A stretch of DNA of 64,000 nucleotides, from contig CM060854.1 of NCBI GenBank assembly GCA_030737835.1, positions 15,763,213 through 15,827,212 on the forward strand, given 5' to 3'. Source of the DNA: Acorus gramineus. Its lineage: Eukaryota > Streptophyta > Magnoliopsida > Acorales > Acoraceae. Of this stretch, positions 25,563-36,970 are shown in pieces. The notes under the pieces are model-generated. The model had not been told where the DNA came from. It searched no databases and was given only the letters and a program-made list of their open reading frames with translations. Numbering within the stretch: the stretch's first letter is position 1; each line of letters begins with the position of its first letter. Made by a program: the position numbers and the translations under genes.

Positions 25563-26666
25563 CCACCCTTGCTAATTATTGTGTATGTTCCCCGCATCTT
25601 GGTTATGCGCCTTGGAGGAATTCTGAGGAATTCAGGACATTAGAATTGTAGAGATGCGTTGTCGGCGGATCCGAGTGGATCATATGCGTATGGATAGGCT
25701 GTTCTGTCCCCTTCGTTGGATCCGGTAGAGGCTGCCCCAGCGTTAGAAAGGCCGTCCCTTCCAAGGGTTCCCATCAGTAGGCGCCTCCTGATTTGGTTTC
25801 GGACTGTGCTGAAGTTGTGGGTGAGGGCTCCCATCAGTAGGCACCTCCTGATTTGGTTTCGGACTGTGCTGAATGTGGGAGTAGACCAAGCGGCCTACGG
25901 AGTGGAGGAGAGACTATCGGTGGACCAAGGGTGACCAACAGCCTAGTCAGTCCCAAAATCCTATGTCACCCGTGGTAGGGTGAGGGTGAGGGTGTAGTGG
26001 GTTGGCGATGAGCGACCCACTGGAGTTGTGATTGGATGATTATCAGTCCCAAAATCCTATGTCACCCATTGAAGGGTGAGGGTGTAGTGGGTTGGCGATT
26101 GAGCGACCCACTGGTTTGAGTATTTGTTACCATTTTGTGGTTGTTAATAAGAGATTGTGGATTATTAAGATCTGATAGTGGTCAATATTGTCTGTGATGC
26201 ATGGGTTGTGCTGTTCACTGAGCGTGTGGCTCACCCCTCGCATATGTTTTTCCCCAGTTGCCACTGAGCCTGAGCTGGAGCCGGAGCAGCAGTTGGAGCT
26301 TTCCGAGGGATTCCTTCAGTAGCGGAGCAGCGCTACGTTCCGCGAGTGCCAGAGGCTATCAGCATCCCTTCTTGACTGTATGTATTTTATTTCCGTGCTT
26401 GGCACGCGTTTGTATATATTCAGTTGTATTTGTGTATATTGGCTCTCACAGGACAGATGATTGAGTATCGAGTCTGTAGTATGTTTATTTACAGATTCAG
26501 TCTTTTGCTTCCGCATTTGGTGTATATATCATGTCAGCCTCTTTGTTGTCTGTGTGTCATTCTGGTTGTTTGTGTATGATATATTATTGACCTCCTGTGT
26601 AGATTCTGATATTATATATACACTTGCCGCGTCCCGGGGACGGCCGCCCTGGGGCGTGACAAAAGT

Positions 26667-26678
26667 TGGTATCAGAGC
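26667..26678 (+). other. Primer-binding site of element G (initiator Met-tRNA type)
   Basis: TGGTATCAGAGC begins five bases after the LTR end. It matches the complement of the 3' end of plant initiator methionine tRNA, the usual primer of plant gypsy elements. Confidence 0.9.
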
Positions 26679-26780
26679 CTGGTCCTGTCAGAGCCAATGG
26701 TCTTCTTTTCGTAGAGATGAGTCCTAGGATTTCTATATGAGTATTCTGATCCTAGTGTCTGGTTTTCTTAGGGTGCTGAT

Positions 26781-27902
26781 ATGCCTCCTCGCAGAGGACG
26801 GCGCGGACGAGGTCCCTCTCGGTCTTTGGAGGTTTCCGGACCTACCAGAGACGAGGATGCTACCGGAGAGCCCTTGACGCAGGAGCCTCCTGCTTGGGAG
26901 CGTGCTTTCGCTCGGTTGGCTGATTTGGTGGAGGCCCAGACCAGAGCATTGGCAGAGCAGGCTAGAGAGATTCAGGAGCTGAGGGCGGCTCGCGAGGCAG
27001 TTCCGCAGGTCCCCTTGGTGGCAGATCCGCCTGTGGTACCCGATGTACCCCCAGTTCCAGTGGCGATTCCGGCGGTAGGAGTTCAGGGTCCCCTGCAGAG
27101 GGAGGAGGAGCTAGAGGCGGCGGCGCGAGTGCAGCAGAGCGGCCTCAACGCCTTTCTGAAGCTCCACCCTCCCGAGTTCCATGGTCAGTCGGCAGATCCT
27201 CTTGCGCCAGAGCGTTGGTTGAGGGAGGTGGATACGATCTTCGCGGCCATGCTTTGCACTGATCGCCAGCGAGTCCCCCTCGCCACCTTTATGCTGAAGG
27301 GTGACGCCGCCGACTGGTGGGCTACCCGAGTGGTGGACATCCCAGAGGGAGTGGAGCAGCTTTCTTGGGCAGGATTCCGGAGGTATTTCTTGGAGGAGTA
27401 CTTTCCGTTCTCGACGCGTCAGATCATGATGCGGGAGTTCGAGCAATTGACGCAGGGCTCCATGTCGGTTGCTGACTACTCTACGCGCTTCACGAGGCTC
27501 TCCAGATTTGCTCCGGCCTTGGTGATGGACGAGGACACGAGGTGCCGTCGATTCGAGCTCGGTCTCAGCAGCGCTATCCGGGTGCACGTCACCTCCCAGG
27601 CATTCTCGAGGTTCTCGGACTTGGTGTCTCAAGCGAAGACGGTCGAGCGAGATCTCGGGATCATCGTGGGGGTTCCGACCCCTTCTGCAGATCAGGGTCC
27701 TTCCGGGAGTCGGGACCAGGGGCAGCGCAAGAGGAAGAGGCCCCGCTTCGATCAGTCAGCGGCTGCCTCTCCTCCAGCAGATGCGGTGCCAGGAGTGGGA
27801 TCCAGCACCCATTGCAGCAGTGCCCATCCAGTCCATGCAGCCGGAGAGGCGGCGCTATTTCCATTGTCAGCGCATCGGGCATATCAGATACAATTGCCCT
27901 GA
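26781..27902 (+). pseudogene. Gypsy gag region of element G
   Basis: This is a long gag reading frame starting with an Arg-rich N-terminus (PPRRGRRGRG). It is followed by a retrotransposon gag core: FLKLHPPEFHGQSADPLAPE, then WLREVDTIFAAM and FMLKGDAADWWATR, with FRRYFLEEYFPFSTRQ and MSVADYSTRFTRLSRFAP further on. This is the capsid-type gag of plant Ty3/gypsy chromoviruses. It belongs to an element whose pol is largely missing, so I treat it as part of a broken fossil rather than a host gene. Confidence 0.85.
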
Positions 27903-28249
27903 TGCTGGCCGACCCCGAGTGCTACCTCAGCAGCCGCAGTTCTTGCAGTAGCAGCTTCCGCGCCAGCAGCAGCAGCAGCCTCAGCGTCAGCAGCAGCCAC
28001 AGGGAGGTCGAGTTGACCAGAGGAGGCAGCCAGAGCAGCCGGCGAGGTGTACTCCTGCTCCTCAGCCGCGGTTGGTCCAGGGCAGAGTTGCAGCGCTTAC
28101 GGCCGAGGAGGCGCAGTCTTCGGGTATCATGGTTCGAGGTATTATTTTGTGTTCTCAACTCTCCAGTAATAGGATATAATTGTGGGTGTGTGTTTGGTTG
28201 CTGTTATGCAAGTGTGTGTGGTATTTGGTGAGCGAGTGTCAAGAGCGAT

Positions 28250-28880
28250 TGATTGAGTTAAGGAAGCCGGGTTGTAGCCGTCCTGGTAGAGAGTTCCCAT
28301 CAGTAGGTACCACCGATGCAGTCGGAGGGGTACTGAATTTGGGAGTATACCAGGTAGGGGCTACCCGGGAAGCGATTATTGAATGGTGCCGCGAGCGTGG
28401 AATCGCTCTCCCCTTCGTGGATCCGCGTAGTACAGCCCCGGCGTTAGACAGGCTCCCGGTCAGAGGACCAGGCGAGCTACGGAGCGGGGAGAGGCTACCG
28501 GTGGACCAGGGGTAGAGAGCAGTCTAAGTCTCTCCCAAAGTCCCAAAATGTCTCCTTTCGGGAGTGAGGGTGTGGATGAGGCGAAGACGGGTCGCTCGTG
28601 ACCAATTTCTGTTGGACCGTTCCCAATGATGTTGGGTTCGGTCTTGTAGTGGATGTTGAAGGACATCGTTGGGTGATCATCTAGAGGTAGATGATCCGGA
28701 GGGGTTAGTAGTGTTCTTTAAAATGATGTCTTCTTCTAGTGTTCCTTTCTGGATTAAGGGGCCTTGTGAGGTCGGCGTTGAAACCCGGGCTAGGGTACTT
28801 CGTGTTCCTTGTTTGGTTGTCGGGGTATCCTATATCGGGATTTCATGGTGCCCTCCCGAGGTTTCTTTTCCCAGGCAAGG
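28250..28880 (+). repeat. LTR-like sequence inside the body of element G
   Basis: Where pol should be there is sequence related to LTR blocks of this family: GAGAGTTCCCATCAGTAGGT, CCCCGGCGTTAGACAGG and GTGGACCAGGGGTAGAGAG, then a GTACTTCGTGTTCCTTG block at 28756-28880. The block order differs from that in the LTRs. The first part is closest to the diverged LTR H at the right edge. Confidence 0.6.
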
Positions 28881-28949
28881 GATACCATGGAAGCATCAGA
28901 TGGATGGAAGATCCAGTGCGAGTTTTGGTTAGAGGTTAAGGCCTTCTGG

Positions 28950-29485
28950 GCTGTGTGATTTCTGGTGAAGGCATATCTGTGGACCCGGGCAAGACGCTCG
29001 TCGCGTCAAATTGGCGTCGACCGTCGAACCCCGCAGGGATTCGGAGCTTCCCGAGTTTGGCGGGTTATTGCAGGAAGCTTGACGAGGGACTCTCGAAGAT
29101 AGCTGTTCCTCTTAACCGCCTTACTCGGAAGGATGTCCGGTTCGAGTGGTCCCCTTCTTGCGAGGAGAGCTTCCTGGAGTTTACTCGGAGGCTCACCTCA
29201 GCGCCAATTCTTACCCTTCCGTCTTGGAGGGGTGGGTTCGCAGTTGGGTAAGGGTGTGTCCACGATCCTGCTCACGTCATCCCGTTCGAGCCGCTCGTCT
29301 CTGAGCCGGACAGTCATTCGTGGAGCAGTCGATTGAGATCATGGACCGCCGCGTGAGGAGGCTCTGCACCAAGACCGTCCAGTTGGTCGAGGTGCGATGG
29401 CAGCACCGTTCCGGTGTCGAGGACACTTGGGAGCTCAAGGATGCCAGGTGTGACGCGTATCCGCATCTTTTCCCCTCCTAGATGT
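28950..29485 (+). pseudogene. Gypsy pol remnant (RT/RNase H linker and pol C-terminus)
   Basis: Short stretches recall gypsy reverse transcriptase/RNase H (NWRRPSNPAGIRSFPSLAGY, LTRKDVRFEWSPSCEESFLE). They are followed by a chromovirus-type pol end around 29330-29480. Much of pol is missing between them. Broken fossil. Confidence 0.7.
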
Positions 29486-29512
29486 TTTTGCATATTTTGA
29501 GGACAAAATTTC

Positions 29513-29527
29513 CTAAGGGGGGAAGAA
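29513..29527 (+). other. Polypurine tract of element G
   Basis: The purine run AAGGGGGGAAGAA lies directly before the 3' LTR start TGTTATATATG at 29528, the standard position for plus-strand priming. Confidence 0.8.
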
Positions 29528-31277
29528 TGTTATATATGTGTCACTTTTAGCCTGCTGGTAACCGTTGGAGCGTTCTGGCAGTTTTTCATTTTTTTTCGGT
29601 TTTCGATCGGAACCGCTAATTTTTGGACTGTTAGCTATCGTCCTGAGTTAGAGACTCCGATTGGAAATCTAACTGCATATTTGGTGTCCTGGTGCCATTT
29701 TAGGCCTCTCACGAAAATTTCATCGAATTCCGGTAACGTTTTCAAAATTTCGCAGTTCCGGGGCGTATCCGGGTATTTTAAGTGACTTGCTATATAAATG
29801 AGATCTAAGACTTGTTGTCACTATTCATCATCTTTCCCTTAGCTTTCTCTCTCCCCTTCTCCATTTTTCTTAGTTTTGAGCCCCTTAGAGCCCTCAAAGC
29901 TTAAAACCTAAAGCATAGGAAGTGTAGATCGGGTCCCGATCTACACCCCGGTGCTTTCAAATCCAAATTCCGGCGAGTTTTGCCCCTCCATCCCCCCTCT
30001 CTTCTTCCCTGATTTGGGCCATTTCGGAGGTGGGAGTAGATCCGGGCGTTGGAAGCCTTTTGGGAGAGGTTTCGGTGCGCGGAGAGCAACCGCTTCCTCC
30101 CCTTGGTAAGCCTCTTTTCCTCTCTTTTCTTGTATAGATGTATGTTAGGAGGTTGGTTGGGTTGGGTGGTGGTCGGCGGCTGTGGGTGGCTGTCGGAGGT
30201 GGTTGGGGGCGGTCAGAGGCCGTTAGATGGGTGGTGGAGGTGCTCGGGCATGGGGGCTTGCAGTCCCGGGCAGCAGGCAGCACGAGCAGCGCTCAGGCAG
30301 GCGCAGCAGGCGAGCAGCGGCAGGGCGCGCGCGCGCGTGCGCGCGGACGTGCGCGGGCGTGCGCTCGTTGGCGCTGGGCGTGCTGGGTGCTGGGCGTGCT
30401 GGGCGCGCTGGGTGGGGCTAGCTCGGGTAGGCTGGGAGCAGGCGCACCAGTTTGCTGGGCGCGCGCGGGCGTGTGCTTGGGGGGTGCAGGGGGAGGTGTG
30501 CGGAGCAGGATGGCTGCGGGCTGTGCGAGCAGGGTGGGCCGGCTGGGCAGGCCATGCACGGGCAGCTAGCAGGGGGCGCTCGGGCATCAGGCAGGCAGTG
30601 GCTGGGCGTACAGGCGAGCGGTGCTCAGGCCACTCGGTGATGCGTGTAGGTAGGCAGCGCGGGTAGCAGCGCGGGCAGGCTGGCAGGCGCGCTGGGCGCG
30701 TGCTGCCAGGCGCGCTGGGCACGTGTTGCGCGGGCGTGCGCGTGGACGCTGGGTGAGGGTCCCGGGTGCTGGGCGAGGGTGCTGAGCGCTGGGCGCTGGG
30801 CACTGCAGAGGAGCATGCGCGCGGGGCGCTGGGCAGAGGCAGGCGTGCGCGCGGGTTGAGGCTGGTGGTGCGCGCGGAGTGCGCGCGGAGCGAAGCTGGT
30901 GGTGCGAGCGGGGTGAGGCGCTGGGCGCGCGGGGCGTGCGGTGTGCTCGCGTGGTGCGCGCGGGGACGTGCGGGGTGCGCGCGGGCTGCTGCGGCGGGGC
31001 GCAGTGGACGCGCGGCGCACCAGGTGGCTCGGCTGTAGGTCCAGGCGTGCGGGGAGGGGCCCGGCGGGGCGCCTGGGAGCGCGGGCTGAGGCGCGGCGGC
31101 GCATCCGAGGGCGGGTGGTTGCCGGGGGTGCGGGAGTGAGCCGGAGTGCTCGGGCTAACGTGCGTACGGGCCGTATGTACGTTTGCCCGAGTGTTGAGTT
31201 CTTTTGGTGTATTTTGAGTATTTCGATGTATTTGGGTATTTAACTCACCGCATAAATGTATTTGGGTATTTAACTCT
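29528..31277 (+). repeat. Partial 3' LTR of element G
   Basis: It matches the first half of the 5' LTR closely, including the leader and the GC-rich block (about 30250-31140). It ends abruptly near 31277, where minus-orientation LTR F sequence begins. Confidence 0.85.
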
Positions 31278-32018
31278 CCCAATGACTTCTCGATCGGTCA
31301 AAACTCGGATACGTCTCGGAACTGCGAAATTTCAGAAACGTTACCGGAATTCGATGAAATTTCTTGAGAGGCTTGGAATGGCACCTGGACACGTAATATG
31401 CAGTTACATTTTCAATCGGTGCCCTCAATCTCAGGGCGATAGCTAACAACCGAAAATTTTAGCGGTTCCGATCGAAAAACGAAAAAATAAAAAAACTGCC
31501 AGAATGTCCCAACGGTTACCAGAAGGTTAAAAGTGACACATATATAACAAATATACCCTAAACAATATCAACAATGACAACACAGACAAAAGCAAGGCTG
31601 ACATGATATATACACAAATAGCGGAAGCTAAAAGACTGAGTTTGTAATTCAAAAACATATTACAGACTCGATACATAATCAACTGTCCTGTGAGAGCCAA
31701 TATATACAATGACATCCAAATATAATACAAACGTGTGCCCAAGCACAGAATACAATACATACAATAAAAAAGGGATGCTGATAGCCTCTAACACTCACAG
31801 AATGTGACGCTGCTCCGCTACTACTGATGTGCCTCGGGGAGCTCCTCCTCCAGATCCGACTCAGATAGCACTGGAGAAAAAATATATGCGAGGGGTGAGC
31901 CACACGCTCAGTGAATAGCACAACCCATGCATCACAATTCATATTAACCTCAAATCATTCATAGCCTCTAAGTGGCAACAACTACACAAACCAGTGGGTC
32001 GCTCATCGCCAACCCACT

Positions 32019-32021
<3 letters not shown>

Positions 32022-32051
<30 letters not shown>

Positions 32052-32055
32052 AACT
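32022..32055 (-). repeat. CCCTCA hexamer microsatellite in LTR E
   Basis: About five tandem CCCTCA units. Shorter runs occur at the same place in the other LTRs (for example 8580-8700, 9690-9740 and 22340-22360). Confidence 0.8.
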
Positions 32056-35000
32056 GGTGACATGGCCTTTTGGGACTGACTAGGCTGTTAATCACCCTTG
32101 GTCCACCGATAGCCTCTCCTCCACACTGTAGCTCGCCTGGTCTACTCCCACATTCAGCACAGTCCGAAACCAAATCAGGAGGTGCCTACTGATGGGAGCC
32201 CTCTGTCAGGACGGCCTGTCTAACGCTGAGAAGTTCCTACACGGATCCAACGAAAGGAAGAGAAACAGCCTACCCACACGGATACGATCCACTTGGATCC
32301 GCCAACACTGATCTCAACTCTACAAATGTCATGAATTCTTCAGAATTCTACCAGGGCGCATAACTAAGATGCGGGGAGACACATATTATAACAACAAGTG
32401 ATAATATTCCCTAAGGCATGCTCACATTTAATTTAACTGAATTAAACTAGGTGGGAACATGCACAGGTCGGGGTAAGGTGTCTAGGCATGCATAGGCCTC
32501 TAATATGATGTAAGGGTGCCTATCCCTAGCATACAAATCTAAGGTGGCATGGATATATCATATTCAACATGCATGCATAGCTAAGGTGGCATGGATACAA
32601 CAAAATATTCATGCAAGGCATGGTTTACAATTTATACTAGCTAATATGCAATTATGGTGCCCCAAGGGAGAGCAATGCACGCCTACGTGCATCGAACGCC
32701 TCCCAACTGGGTTGGGTTGTCCCACTCACCAACACCCGGGTCGTCGCGTGACCGTCCGTCAAGATCTGCAAGACAGGGTATTCAACACGGTGAGTAAAAT
32801 ACATAAATACATACAAAATACACTAAAAATACCCAACACTCGGACAAGCGTACATACGGCCCGTACGCACGCGAGTCCGAGCACCCCGACTCACCCGAAC
32901 CCCCGGGCAGCCATACGCACGGCCACCCGCCCTGGGCGCACAGCCGCGCCCCAACCCGCACGCCCAGACGCACTGTCGAGCCCCTGCCCGCACGCCCAGA
33001 CACGCTGCCGAGCCCCTGCCCCCACGCCCAAACACGCTGCCGCGCCCAGCCCGCGCGCCCAGACACACCGCACGCTCGGGCGCACGCACGCGCGCGCCCG
33101 TGCGCACCGCGCGTCCAGACCCGGATGCACCCGCGCGCACTGCGCCCCAGCGCAGCGCCCGCACGCACTCCCCGCTCGCCCTGCGCTCACTGCGCCTCAT
33201 GTGCAACAACCGCACATCGCCTGCTCGCCCCGCGTACTGCGCCCCCTGCGCAGCACCCGCACGCACTCCCGCGCGCACGCGCGCGTGCCCTGCCAGCTCG
33301 CCCGGCAGCGCGCCTGCCCTGCCTGCGTGCACGCGCCGAGGAGCCCGCACTGCCCGAGCCGACACAACCACCTCCCTCAGCCCTCCCTCACCCCAACCAC
33401 TCATGCTCACCTTCCACACCCAAAAACACCTCCTAAACATGCATCTAAACAAGAATGGAAGGAAAGGAAACTCACCCAAAGGAGAGGAAGGGAAGGGAAG
33501 GAGATCGGGTGCTCTTCGTGCACCGAAACACCACCTCCAAGGCCACCACCACCAAGCCCTCAACTCAGCCAAAGAGGGGCTGAAAACAGAGGAGAAGAGG
33601 GTCCATAAGAGGAGGAAAAACAAAGGGAAATGAAGATCCAAGACCATAGGAAGATAGATCGGGTCCTCACCTTCCTTTTCTCCTTCTAGGGTTTCTTGAT
33701 TCAACACCTTCTACTAGGTCATATGGGGGTTTTAAAGAGAAGGGAGAGAGAGGTTTTGGTGGAGAAGATGATGAATAGGGGAGGGGGAACTATACATGGG
33801 CGCCCACTTAATGCACTCACACACACACACCACACACACACACACCACTTACACTTAGGCTAATTAGGTTTAACTAGGTTTAGGTGAGGTTTAGGTGGGA
33901 TTTGACCCTAGTCAACCCAACCACACTAAAAACCAAAATCATTTGACCAAGTCAAGGTCAACTTTGACCAAGTCAAGTCTCCCAATGACTTTTCGCTCGG
34001 TCAAAACCCGGATACGATTCGGAACTGTGAAATTCTAAAACGTTACCGGAATTCGATGAAATTTTCATGAGTGGCTTGAAATGGCACCAGGACACATAAT
34101 ATGCAGTTAGATTTTCAATCGGAGTCCTCAAACTCAGGATGATAGCTAAAAGTCTAAAATTTTAGCGGTTTCGAACGAAAAAAAGAAAAAGTTGAAAAAC
34201 TGCCAGAATGCTCCAATGGTGACCAGAAGGTAAAAAGTGACACATATATAACATTCACCGTGAGGTCTTTACAAGAAAAAGAGCCTTTAGCAAGCCGTCG
34301 CTAAAGGATACAAAATTTGTCGCTATTAGATTTACCAACGGCCAGGTTGACCGTTGGAAGTCGTCGCTAAACATCTCGTCGCTAATATCAACACCGACGG
34401 CCGCGGCCGTCGCTAATAAGGAAAACCGGATTACCATCAAAGTAACCATAGTTAACTATGAGTAGCTTTACCGACGGTCGTGGCCGTCGCTAAAAGTGCC
34501 CGACAGTTTTACTTTGCCTGTTTTGTCATGCCTTTTCTAACGGCTAGAGACCGTCGCTAATGTTATTTTTTTTATTTTTTTATTTATTTACTGATTTTTA
34601 TCAAAATTTGCATTGAAATAGTTCAAAAGGTCATTCAACAATCATTTTCTTAAATATTTCATTCACAATCATAATTTAAGAATTCTTGAATTCACCAAAT
34701 TTAAATAAAACATCTTCATAATTTATAATATAACATAACTACATTAAAATATTCTTTACAACTCTAATGAAACGCTAACTCTCCATTGAAGGGTTTTTTT
34801 TTCCATAAAGAATGTTCTTTGTTTGAGCCTCCACTTCCTTGCAACTCTCCTATGGCGTCGACTTTCCATAGAGGATTGTGCTTCAGCCCTGTATAAAAAA
34901 CATTGCATATGTTGAAATATAATCAAGTAATGGATAGTGTGTTCAGTTTCAAAACAATAGAAAAAATTTGGAATTCAGCTTCATTGCATAGACTACATAT

Positions 35001-35368
35001 TGTCTGTCATTCGGGGTCTATAAACATCCACATCAATAGTCTTGGAACGTGAACTGTTAGTGTTTTCTAACTGATAAATAAAAAAAGATAATCTTCCACC
35101 AATGATATCACTCAACTATAGCATTGTATTACTAAAACCTACTAAATATACTCCTTCAACATATTTTATTTTAACAAGCAAATAAAACCTATTGTGATAG
35201 TCAAAATACAATAAGACGTACACACTCAGAATTACACAACATTTCAAACTAAATGAACATTAGATCAAATAAAAATGAAACAAACCTTCATGAAGTTGCC
35301 TCTCTTCTTATGAACAATAAGGCCTCATACTATATACTTCTAATCAAAAGACCACTCCACTAACTACA

Positions 35369-35580
35369 TAAACATCAAATTGCAATGATAGTTATCTCAA
35401 TAAATTCTATAAAAAAACAAATGCCAACAATAAATGGAATTCATATGATGAACAATTCATAGAACAATTAACCAATAAAAAAATCGAAAGAACAAGACCC
35501 AGATGAAATCCCAAAAATTAAATCCCAAAATTAATTTTAATAAGTCTGCCAAAACTCACCTAAAAGAATTAATCTATAAA
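35369..35580 (+). repeat. Internal duplication of the CACTA element, copy 1
   Basis: About 210 bp containing ATAGTTATCTCAATAAATTC and CCCAAAATTAATTTTAATAA, repeated directly at 36758-36970 with moderate divergence. Confidence 0.75.
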
Positions 35581-36757
35581 AAATTGTAAAAATGAAATAT
35601 TTCTAATTGATGGACACGTCGACAAGTCCATCCAATTACTGATAGAGATTTTACATACATTTTCTCATGATAGGAATAACAATTTAGTATAGTTTAACTA
35701 ACACAGTGACTCCTTTAATTCAATATGAATATATCAAACCTGGATAAATCAGACATGGAGTTCTCTTGTAACATTAATTTCATCCTACTTCACATAAGTC
35801 AGAAAGACCAAATATGTTTCCGTGTAAGTTTTTCAGATATTCTACATATGCGATTAGATTATCTCAGGGAGCAAAGTAACTTCAACATTATAAGAGGCCT
35901 TTGCCCACAAACACATTGATAAATTATAAAAAATAAATCAAAAGGACACCTTTAATTTTTAAATGTCTAACTAATTAGAAAGTTATATTATTTAGAAAAA
36001 TATATAATATGAATCAACACAACCACAAAAACATACATGCCATCATTTACACAATATCTGTGTCTCCCTCCAATCAAAACATTTATTATCTGCAATGAAT
36101 AAGATTTAATCTTTTCCTTGCTTTTATTTCTTTTATCCTTCTAAATTTCTATTCTCCCTCTACCTTACTTTTGAGGCAAGATTCAGACTAGTGTAACCTA
36201 TTGATGAGTTATATAGTTCACCATTTCCTCAAAAAAAAAAATAAAAATGAATAAGATTCAATCAAACTCCAAACACAACAAAACCCACCATTCCATCAAA
36301 ATATTAGAAAACAATCAGTTCCAAAATGCTACCAAGTAAACAACTCAATTGATAAAACTTCAAAATAACACCTTACATAATCTCAAAACTTACAATCCAA
36401 CAAGAACGAGAGAACCTAATTGAAGAAAACAAAGGGGCAGCATCTCCTTATCTTCAATAGATCCAAACAACCCAAAACAACCACTTAAAAGGCAAACCAA
36501 AACAACCCATTGAAGAAAATCGAAAGTAAAAGATACCGATATAACAAAAACACGAACAAACCATTATATTATAGAATCGAAGATCGACATGATTAGCTGA
36601 CAAAGGCACCAGCTTTAATCATTCACAACCAAAAAAACATGAACCCATTGAATTTGACAACCTGAATCTAGTGTTATCGAATTTTGCAATCCGAAATCCG
36701 AGAAATGGAGACTTACAAGTTACAACCGATAGGTTGCGACTGCTGTGAAGCTCTCTG

Positions 36758-36970
36758 AAAACATCAAATTACAGTGATAGTTATCTCAATAAATTCTATA
36801 AAAAAACAAATCCCAACAATAAAAGGAATTCATATGATGAACAACTCATAAAACAATTAACCCATCAACAAAAAATTGAAAAAACAAGACTCGAATGAAA
36901 TCCCACAAATTAAATCCCAAAATTAATTTTAATAAATTGGCCAAAACTCACCTAAAAAAACCCAAATAAG
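36758..36970 (+). repeat. Internal duplication of the CACTA element, copy 2
   Basis: This is the second copy of the segment at 35369-35580, ending near CAAAACTCACCTAAAA in both. It probably arose by duplication within the transposon. Confidence 0.75.

Larger units (their letters stand above)
23102..26661 (+). repeat. 5' LTR of element G, 3560 bp
   Basis: The LTR runs from TGCTATATATGTGTCAC to GGGGCGTGACA. It is longer than the other LTRs because it carries duplicated blocks (25233-25562 and about 25764-25871). The GC-rich, CpG-dense block is at about 23850-24770. Confidence 0.88.
23102..31277 (+). mobile_element. Ty3/gypsy element G (Tekay/Del-like, long LTRs), internally reduced and broken
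   Basis: The order on the plus strand is 5' LTR (23102-26661), primer-binding site, gag, a short pol remnant, purine tract and partial 3' LTR (29528 to about 31277). The very long LTRs, the gag type and the pol C-terminal remnant suggest the Tekay/Del chromovirus group. This is the only copy of the family in the window that keeps internal sequence. Most of pol (protease, most of reverse transcriptase, integrase) is not present, so it is non-autonomous and a fossil. The left target site is ATACG; the right one cannot be read because the end is lost. Confidence 0.85.
21790..31549 (-). mobile_element. Gypsy-family LTR F (minus orientation), interrupted by G and internally reduced
   Basis: A second TGTCACGCC start occurs 78 bp inside E, and the matching end ATATATAACA is at 31549. 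Flanks are AATAA (21785-21789) and AATAT (31550-31554), four of five matching. F sequence is present at 21790-23101 and about 31278-31549. The middle of the LTR is absent, apparently lost together with the end of G. Confidence 0.8.
21712..34253 (-). mobile_element. Gypsy-family solo LTR E (about 2.8 kb net), hosting F and G
   Basis: It begins TGTCACGCCCCAGGGCGGCC and ends CATATATAACA, with a perfect target duplication TTCAC (21707-21711 and 34254-34258) in copia gag. Its own sequence is 21712-21789 plus 31550-34253. After removing F it is about one LTR long, hence a solo LTR. The GC-rich block is at about 32870-33370, a CCCTCA hexamer run at 32022-32055 and a CA run near 33820-33850. Confidence 0.9.

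Noticed and set aside
32022-32055. Interstitial telomere repeat
   Set aside because: The unit is CCCTCA, not the plant telomere unit CCCTAAA, and it is part of the LTR minisatellite.
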